A DNA stretch of 64,000 nt from Mycolicibacterium cosmeticum (GTDB lineage: Bacteria > Actinomycetota > Actinomycetes > Mycobacteriales > Mycobacteriaceae): NCBI GenBank assembly GCA_016197365.1, contig JACPVS010000030.1, forward strand, positions 47,054 to 111,053. The letters run 5' to 3'. Numbering within the stretch: the stretch's first letter is position 1; each line of letters starts with the position of its first letter. Shown here piece by piece: positions 58,902 through 64,000 of this stretch. Under the pieces are notes generated by a model. That model was not told the origin of the DNA and made no database searches. It was given only the letters and a program-made list of their open reading frames with translations. The position numbers and the translations under genes were made by a program.

Positions 58902-59414
58902 TCACCACTGCCGCGGCAGCACAAAGGCAAACGGCGTCGGGAAGCCAAGACCCGTCAGCCCGCCGCGCCGGACAGTATCGATCGCGACCTCGCGGACCTG
59001 TCCCGCACCGGGTTCGTAGCAGTGCAGTCTGCCCTCGCCGGCGTCGACGACGAGGATCCAGTGCCGGGGCACGAGCCGGCCGATGAGCACCGCCACCGGG
59101 CGTCCCGACCGGACCGCGTGCAGCAGATCGGACAGGTCGTCCCGGCCACCGGGCAGCAGGCCACGGAACAGCCTCCACCGGTACGGGACAGGGCTGTGTG
59201 CGTTGATGGCGCGAGCCACCCCGGGTGGCGTCGTCCCCAGCCGGCGCGGCCAGAAGCGGTTGACCAGACGGTGTACCCGGCCCTGCTCGGCCTCGAAGAG
59301 TTCTGTGTGTTCCAGAGCTTCGCGGTACGCCGGATCCAGCAGCGCACCCGCCACCACCGCCACGGTCGGGCCGCAGGTGACGCCGTCACGCTGGCGCAGG
59401 CCCGCGAGTTTCAT
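58902..59414 (-). CDS. Papain-like cysteine protease (C39-like)
   Basis: 170 residues without signal peptide. QRDGVTCGPTVAVVAGALLDP holds the nucleophile Cys after the oxyanion Gln, and PRHWILVVDAGEGRLHCYEP carries the catalytic His, a C39/peptidase_C39_2 arrangement. A short hydrophobic face (FRGLLPGGRDDLSDLLHAVRSGRPVAVLIG) separates them. Stands alone, divergent from the polytopic-membrane operon. The product may process or bind a peptide; no obvious partner is beside it. Confidence 0.72.
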   Translation of the reverse strand: MKLAGLRQRDGVTCGPTVAVVAGALLDPAYREALEHTELFEAEQGRVHRLVNRFWPRRLGTTPPGVARAINAHSPVPYRWRLFRGLLPGGRDDLSDLLHAVRSGRPVAVLIGRLVPRHWILVVDAGEGRLHCYEPGAGQVREVAIDTVRRGGLTGLGFPTPFAFVLPRQW

Positions 59415-59549
59415 CGCATCAAGGCTAGCCGCGGCGTCAGCAAACTGCCTAGGCTCGTAAACGCGACCGGTACCCCTGGTTTCGAATACAGCTTTCTGAC
59501 AATATTACCGGCGAGTAGGTACGGGCTCTTCGACGTGGCGGGGTGGGAT

Positions 59550-61388
59550 ATGGCGGAACAGATCGCCGAAACGAGCACAGTGTTGGCCGCGGCCGGAACC
59601 GAAGGCGGCGGTGCTGCACTGGACCAGGTCATCGGGATGTCGGTGGTGGCCGCCATCGTCACCGCCGGCCTGTTGTGGATCGGCTACCTGCACCGTCAGC
59701 GCCGCATCACCTGGCTGCAGAATCTGGCCGAACTCGCGGGCCGCAAGATGAACCGGCCGCCCTGGGTCGCCCTGCCGGCGCTGCTGTTCACCTCGACGAT
59801 CATCTGCGCGATGTTCGGCTTCATCTGGGATGTCAGCCTGCACATCGGCAAGGGCCGCGACGCCGGGCCGCTGGCCAACCCCGCCCACTACTTCATCCTG
59901 ATCGGGCTGTTCCTGCTGTTCATCGCCGGATCGCTGTCGATCATCCTGCCTTACGACAAGCCCGGACCGGCCGCGGTGAAGATCACCCGCACCTGGTACG
60001 CACCCGTCGGCGGCATCCTGATGGCCGGCTGCGGCCTGTACGCGCTCATCGGGTTCCCGCTCGACGACATCTGGCACCGCATCTTCGGCCAGGACGTCAC
60101 CCTGTGGGGCCCCACCCATCTGATGCTGATCGGCGGCGCCGGACTGTCGCTGGTGGCCACCCTGTTGCTGACCCGCGAGGGTGACATCGCGATGGGCGCC
60201 GAGGCACCCGCGCAGCGCCGCAGCATCCTGGCCTATCTGGCGTGCGGCGGTCTGGTCATCGGCCTCTCGGTGTTCCCCGTCGAATACGACTTCGGCGTCG
60301 AGCAGTTCCGGCTGGTGCTGCACCCCATGCTGATCGCCGCGGCCGCGGCCATGTCGCTGGTCGTCACCCGGCTCTTCCTCGGCCGGTTCGCCACCTTCGG
60401 CGCCATCGCCTTCGCCCTGCTGATCCGCGGCCTGGTGTCCTTTGTCGTCGGTCCGGTGCTGGGCGCCCCGCCCAGCTGGTTCGCCCTCTACCTGGGCGCG
60501 GCGATCGTGGTCGAACTCCTGGGCCTGACCCCACTTGTCAAGCGGCCCATCCTGTTCGGCGCGGTCGCAGGCCTGGGCATCGGGTCCGTCGGCATGTGGC
60601 TGGAGTCCTTCTGGGTCGACGCCGTGTTCCGCAACCCGTGGCCGCAGAGCATGTGGGGTGAGGCGCTGGCGACCTCGGTGCCGGTGGCCATCGGGATGGG
60701 CATGTGCGGCGCACTGCTGGCCATCGTGCTCACCGGGCAGAAGCTGCCGTCGCGCGGTATCGGCATCGGCATCGTGACCGTCACGGTGCTGGTGATCGGT
60801 GGCGCCATCGCCAACGGGCTCAACGTCTCCGTCCCGGAGAACGCCAGCGCGCAGATCACCCTCACCGACGTGCCCGGCCCCGAGGGCCAGCGGCTGGCCG
60901 ACGCCGACGTCCAGATCACCCCGGCCAACCTGATCAGCGATGACCCCGAATGGGTGTCCATCCTGGCCTGGCAGGGCAAGCTGGAACACGACCGCGGACT
61001 GGTCATCGACCATCTGGAGCGGGTGGGCCCCGGCCATTACCGCTCCACCCGGCCCATCCCGGTGTGGGGCACCTGGAAGACGGTGCTGCGCGTGCAGGAC
61101 GGCCGGACCATGGCAGCCGTTCCGGTGTTCCTGCCCGCCGATCCGGGTATCGGCGCCGAGGAGACCCCGGCGTTGGCCTCGACCTCACGGCCGTTCAGTG
61201 AAGAGATCAAGGTGTTGCAGCGCGAACGCAACCTCGACGTGCCGTCCTGGCTGTACAGCGCGGCATCGCTGGTGGTGCTGGCGTGCTCGCTGATCCTCAT
61301 CGCGTTGCTCAGTTGGGGTGCGGGACGGATCAATTCACGCGAGAAGCACGTCGCTGCCGAGGCCCGGGAACCCGTCGGGCAACCGTGA
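59550..61388 (+). CDS. Large polytopic membrane protein, first gene of a cupredoxin-like operon
   Basis: 612 residues with about 12 transmembrane helices and a C-terminal extracytoplasmic beta domain (TDVPGPEGQRLADADVQI to WGTWKTVLRVQDGRTMAAVPVFLP) before the last helix. Several helices carry a histidine in a conserved-looking box: WDVSLHIGKGRD, NPAHYFILIGL, PTHLMLIGGAG and LVLHPMLIAAA, suggesting metal or haem binding in the membrane. No family name recognised. Start ATG 59550 (MAEQIAETSTVLA). Stop overlaps the next start (GTGA). Confidence 0.85.
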   Translation: MAEQIAETSTVLAAAGTEGGGAALDQVIGMSVVAAIVTAGLLWIGYLHRQRRITWLQNLAELAGRKMNRPPWVALPALLFTSTIICAMFGFIWDVSLHIGKGRDAGPLANPAHYFILIGLFLLFIAGSLSIILPYDKPGPAAVKITRTWYAPVGGILMAGCGLYALIGFPLDDIWHRIFGQDVTLWGPTHLMLIGGAGLSLVATLLLTREGDIAMGAEAPAQRRSILAYLACGGLVIGLSVFPVEYDFGVEQFRLVLHPMLIAAAAAMSLVVTRLFLGRFATFGAIAFALLIRGLVSFVVGPVLGAPPSWFALYLGAAIVVELLGLTPLVKRPILFGAVAGLGIGSVGMWLESFWVDAVFRNPWPQSMWGEALATSVPVAIGMGMCGALLAIVLTGQKLPSRGIGIGIVTVTVLVIGGAIANGLNVSVPENASAQITLTDVPGPEGQRLADADVQITPANLISDDPEWVSILAWQGKLEHDRGLVIDHLERVGPGHYRSTRPIPVWGTWKTVLRVQDGRTMAAVPVFLPADPGIGAEETPALASTSRPFSEEIKVLQRERNLDVPSWLYSAASLVVLACSLILIALLSWGAGRINSREKHVAAEAREPVGQP

Positions 61389-61555
61389 CCGTTCTCGCCG
61401 ACCACTCGCTCCTACTGGCACTGCCGGCGTTCGCACCGGCGGTCGTGGTGGCCGGAGTGGTGGCTTGGGTGGCCATGCGCGACCGGCGGGCCAACCCCGA
61501 AGAGGACTCTGACAGTGAGAACGCAGGTCTGACCGACGAGGATGGTTCAGCGTGA
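61385..61555 (+). CDS. Small membrane protein of the cupredoxin-like operon
   Basis: 56 residues: one transmembrane helix (about 9-30, LALPAFAPAVVVAGVVAWVA), a short basic turn (RDRR) and an acidic Glu/Asp-rich tail (PEEDSDSENAGLTDEDGSA). Starts at GTG 61385 overlapping the upstream stop and ends in a GTGA overlap with the lipoprotein. Too short for a catalytic role; probably an assembly or accessory subunit of a membrane complex with its neighbours. Confidence 0.75.
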   Translation: MTVLADHSLLLALPAFAPAVVVAGVVAWVAMRDRRANPEEDSDSENAGLTDEDGSA

Positions 61556-61965
61556 CCCTTTTCAAGACACTGGCCGCCGCCGGCACGGTCGCCCTCCTGG
61601 TCGCCGGTTGCGGCGGTTCGACATCGTCGGAGAACACCAGCACGGCCTCCAGTAGCGGGACCGCCGCGCCGGCCATGACAGACCAGCAGACCCCGCCGGA
61701 GCGCGTCGTCCTCGACGTCACCATCGCGGGCGGCAATGTCACGCCCACCAATCAACAGGTGCAGGCCAAGGTCAAGCAGCCGATCATCGTCCGGGTGAAC
61801 AGCGATGTGGCCGATCAGTTGCACGTGCACTCCAATCCCGAGCACACGTTCGACATCAAGCCGGAGAACGGTCAGGCGTTCCAGTTCTCCGTGGACGTGC
61901 CCGGCAAGGTCGATGTCGAGCTGCACCACCTGGACAAGACCGTCGCCACCATCACGGTGCAGTGA
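61552..61965 (+). CDS. Cupredoxin-like lipoprotein without a type-1 copper cysteine
   Basis: 137 residues. Lipobox VALLVAGC (Cys 20), a Ser/Thr-rich linker, then a beta-sandwich: VLDVTIAGGNVTPTNQQV, QLHVHSNPEHTFDIKPENG and FSVDVPGKVDVELHHLDK. Histidines occur as HVH, EHT and HH, but the Cys required for a blue copper site is missing, so it is a cupredoxin fold with possible His-based metal binding. Coupled at both ends. Faces outside the membrane, next to two polytopic proteins. Confidence 0.82.
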   Translation: MTLFKTLAAAGTVALLVAGCGGSTSSENTSTASSSGTAAPAMTDQQTPPERVVLDVTIAGGNVTPTNQQVQAKVKQPIIVRVNSDVADQLHVHSNPEHTFDIKPENGQAFQFSVDVPGKVDVELHHLDKTVATITVQ

Positions 61966-63236
61966 CCCTGCTGGCCCATGGGCTCGGCGGCTCGGCCGAT
62001 CTGCCGATCCCGCTGACCTACGCGCTGATCGGCGCGGCTTGGGCGCTGACCTTCACGTTCGCCGTGGTGGCGCTGGCATGGCGTAAGCCTCGCTTCGATC
62101 CGGCGACGCCGGGACGCCCGCTGCCACGGTGGGTGACCTCCGCGGTGGACGCTGCGGTCATCCGCTGGGCCGTGGGCCTGCTGGGGCTCGCCTTCGCGCT
62201 GTGGGTGGCCGCGGCTGCGGTATGGGGTCCGCAGAACTCGTCGAACGCCTTGACCGGCGTCTTCTACGTGCTGCTGTGGGTCGGAATCGTCGCGCTGTCA
62301 GTGCTTTTCGGTCCGGTCTGGCGGGTACTGTCGCCCGTCCGCACCCTTGCCCGCCTGCTCCGCGTCCGCGCCGACGGGTATCCGGTGCGCCTCGGATATT
62401 GGCCGGCGGCGCTGGGCCTGTTCGCCTTCGTCTGGCTCGAGCTGGCCAGCCCTGATCCGGGTTCGCTTGGCGCCGTGAAGATCTGGCTGCTGATCTACCT
62501 CGGCGTGACCCTCGGCGGCGCCATTGCCTTCGGCACCCGGTGGTGCTCGCACGCCGACCCGTTCGAGGTGTACAGCGTGGTCGCGTCGCGGTGTGCCCCC
62601 GTGCGGCGCAACGCGGACGGCCAGATCGCCGTCGGCAACCCGTTCCACCACCTACCCACGTTGCCGATTCGGCCCGCGACGGTCACCGTGCTCGCGGTAC
62701 TGCTGGGGTCGACGGCCTTCGACAGCTTCTCGGCGACGCCGGCGTGGCGCGGTTTCGTCGACACCCACACCTCAGGCGCTTGGCAGCCAACAGCTTTCAA
62801 GTCCGTCGGGCTGCTGGTGTTCGTGGTGACGGTGGCCGTGACGTTCAGCGTGGCCGCCCGCGCCACCGGCGGGGTGGACGGAGATCTGCGCCGCCGACTG
62901 CCGGGGTTGATGGCGCACTCACTCATCCCGATCGTCATCGGCTATGTGTTCGCGCACTACCTGACCTATCTGGTCGAGAAGGGCCAGCAGACCGTCTACG
63001 CGCTGCTGGGTATGCACGATGCGCACGTGTATTACGTGCTGTCCCTGCACCCGTCGGTGCTGGCCGCCTTGAAGGTCCTCTTCGTCCTGGGCGGCCACAT
63101 CGCCGGGGTGGTGGCCGCGCACGACTGCGCGTTACGGGTGCTGCCGAAGCGGCATCAGCTGACCGGGCAGCTGGCGATGATGCTGGTGATGGTCGGCTAC
63201 ACCTTCACGGGGCTGTATCTGCTGTTCGGCGGCTAG
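61962..63236 (+). CDS. Polytopic membrane protein, last gene of the cupredoxin-like operon
   Basis: 424 residues with about ten transmembrane helices. Conserved-looking polar or His features: FGTRWCSHADPFEVYS (Cys/His near a helix end), VGNPFHHLPTLP, VFAHYLTYLVEKGQQTVY, LHPSVLAAL and GGHIAGVVAAHDCALRVLP. Such histidine clusters suggest metal transport or electron transfer with the lipoprotein. Start GTG 61962 overlapping the lipoprotein stop. No homolog named with confidence; two or more Trp-rich segments (GPVWRVLSPVRTLARLL) stand on the cytoplasmic side. Confidence 0.82.
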   Translation: MTLLAHGLGGSADLPIPLTYALIGAAWALTFTFAVVALAWRKPRFDPATPGRPLPRWVTSAVDAAVIRWAVGLLGLAFALWVAAAAVWGPQNSSNALTGVFYVLLWVGIVALSVLFGPVWRVLSPVRTLARLLRVRADGYPVRLGYWPAALGLFAFVWLELASPDPGSLGAVKIWLLIYLGVTLGGAIAFGTRWCSHADPFEVYSVVASRCAPVRRNADGQIAVGNPFHHLPTLPIRPATVTVLAVLLGSTAFDSFSATPAWRGFVDTHTSGAWQPTAFKSVGLLVFVVTVAVTFSVAARATGGVDGDLRRRLPGLMAHSLIPIVIGYVFAHYLTYLVEKGQQTVYALLGMHDAHVYYVLSLHPSVLAALKVLFVLGGHIAGVVAAHDCALRVLPKRHQLTGQLAMMLVMVGYTFTGLYLLFGG

Positions 63237-63245
63237 GCTTTCGGT

Positions 63246-63794
63246 ATGCGGGCCTTGATCGTCGTCGATGTGCAACGGGACTTCTGCGAGGGCGGATCGC
63301 TGGCCGTTGCCGGCGGCGCCGAGGTCGCCCGCGCGGTGACGGCCCTGCTGACCGCCCACAACTACGACCACGTGGTGGCCACCAAGGACAACCACATCGA
63401 TCCCGGCTCGCACTTCTCCGAGACGCCCGACTACCGGGACTCGTGGCCGCGGCACTGCGTGGTCGGCACGCCCGGTGTCGAGTTCCACCCGTCGTTCGAT
63501 CCGGCCGCGGTGGAAGCGGTGTTCACCAAGGGCGAGTACTCGGCGGCCTACAGCGGATTCGAGGGCGCGGACGCGGCCGGCACCGGACTGGCTTCGTGGT
63601 TACACGAGCGCGGTGTCGACGAGGTCGACGTGGTCGGCATCGCCACCGACTACTGCGTGAAGGCCACCGCCGCGGACGCCGCAGCCGAGGGCTTCCGTAC
63701 CCGGGTGCTGCTGGATCTGACCGCGGGCGTGGCGCCGACGAGCACCTCCGACGCTGTCGTGGCGTTGCGGGAAGCCGGTGTCGAGGTCGTCTGA
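63246..63794 (+). CDS. pncA: Nicotinamidase/pyrazinamidase
   Basis: 182 residues. Hydrolyses nicotinamide to nicotinate (and pyrazinamide to pyrazinoic acid). Catalytic Asp in VDVQRDF, metal ligands in TKDNHIDPGSHFSE (Asp, His, His), Lys in FTKGEYS, and the nucleophile Cys in IATDYCVKATAADA, the complete PncA set. ATG 63246, nine bases after the membrane-protein stop, so possibly the last gene of that operon, or simply close by. Confidence 0.96.
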   Translation: MRALIVVDVQRDFCEGGSLAVAGGAEVARAVTALLTAHNYDHVVATKDNHIDPGSHFSETPDYRDSWPRHCVVGTPGVEFHPSFDPAAVEAVFTKGEYSAAYSGFEGADAAGTGLASWLHERGVDEVDVVGIATDYCVKATAADAAAEGFRTRVLLDLTAGVAPTSTSDAVVALREAGVEVV

Positions 63795-63826
63795 GCTTGT
63801 CGGTCGGGGGGCGTATCGTCGTGCTC

Positions 63827-64000
63827 ATGTTCGAAAGTTTGTTCGACTTCGATGCCGACGCCGATGAAGCGGTCCTGCGCGGCGCGGTCGAACGCTTCGA
63901 GCATCTCAAGGCCGCCGCCGCGGCAGCACAGGCCCGCGCCACCGAAGCCTGGGCCACCAAACGCCACGCCACCGAAGCAGCCGCAGGCGTCTCGACGAAC
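63827..64000 (+). CDS. Possible DUF222/13E12-family protein, 5' fragment (runs off the window)
   Basis: 58 codons are present. The N-terminus (MFESLFDFDADADEAVLRG, then a helix rich in Ala, Arg and Glu: RATEAWATKRHATEAAAG) looks like the DUF222 region of 13E12 repeat-family proteins, which often end in an HNH nuclease domain outside this window. ATG 63827; GTG 63821 is an alternative. Family assignment is tentative because the diagnostic HNH part is not in view. Confidence 0.5.
   Translation, partial: MFESLFDFDADADEAVLRGAVERFEHLKAAAAAAQARATEAWATKRHATEAAAGVSTN

Overview
The window is chromosomal DNA from a high-GC actinobacterium, almost certainly a Mycolicibacterium-type (rapid-grower-like) mycobacterium. 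The first 38 kb follow the Mycobacterium tuberculosis order Rv3834c to Rv3859c closely: serS, septum-formation protein, zincin, phosphoglycerate-mutase-like, pheA, Rv3839-like, LCP, bfrB, glpQ1, DUF4328, sodA, Rv3847-like, GDT1/TMEM165, espR, Rv3850-like, hns-like, rraA, ethA, ethR, PHP, gltD, gltB. Codon bias, short intergenic gaps, frequent ATGA/GTGA overlaps, GTG/TTG starts and IdeR, KstR, LexA and CRP-like sites fit the same group. No tRNA, rRNA, CRISPR array, insertion sequence or prophage was seen.

Layout. 1-11 kb: serS, cell-envelope and aromatic amino-acid genes, an iron block (an Rv3839-like gene and bfrB, each with an IdeR-box-like site), glpQ1, a DUF4328 protein and a rhodanese. 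11-15 kb: a DnaA-box cluster, a CRP-like site, a small membrane protein, sodA, an Rv3847-like gene, a manganese (yybP-ykoY) riboswitch before a GDT1-type exporter, and espR. 15-18 kb: an ImmA/IrrE peptidase translationally coupled to a MAB_1171c-type membrane protein, and a proline-rich surface protein. 18-22.4 kb: an Rv3850-like gene, a YcnI-CopC-CopD copper set, the Hns-like protein and rraA. 22.4-27.3 kb: ethA/ethR, a DinB polymerase with an SOS box on its start, a membrane protein and a PHP phosphoesterase.

27.3-30.6 kb: a four-gene, translationally coupled EspA/EspC/EspD-like operon ending in a membrane-anchored propeller-like protein, inserted between the Rv3856c-like gene and gltDB. 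30.6-38.2 kb: an F420-type oxidoreductase, a structured intergenic region with a 46-codon gene, and glutamate synthase. 38.7-51 kb: accessory metabolism and stress genes: thioesterase, ClC channel, aquaporin, AlkA-like glycosylase, aldo-keto reductase, FAD oxidoreductase, a KstR-box-controlled SnoaL/epimerase pair, a DUF4349 lipoprotein, an alpha/beta hydrolase, msrB and msrA.

51-59 kb: a CYP138-like P450 and its divergent TetR with a duplicated operator (compare Rv0135c-Rv0137c), then two methyltransferases, an alpha/alpha-toroid protein and a GT4 glycosyltransferase that look like the methylmannose-polysaccharide (MMP) locus of rapid growers, with a second P450 inside it. 59.5-63.2 kb: an unnamed four-gene operon (large His-containing polytopic protein, small membrane protein, cupredoxin-like lipoprotein, second polytopic protein). 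The window ends with pncA and the start of a gene that may belong to the DUF222/13E12 family. The best candidates for undescribed systems are the Esp-like operon, the cupredoxin-like membrane operon and the espR-adjacent ImmA/MAB_1171c pair.
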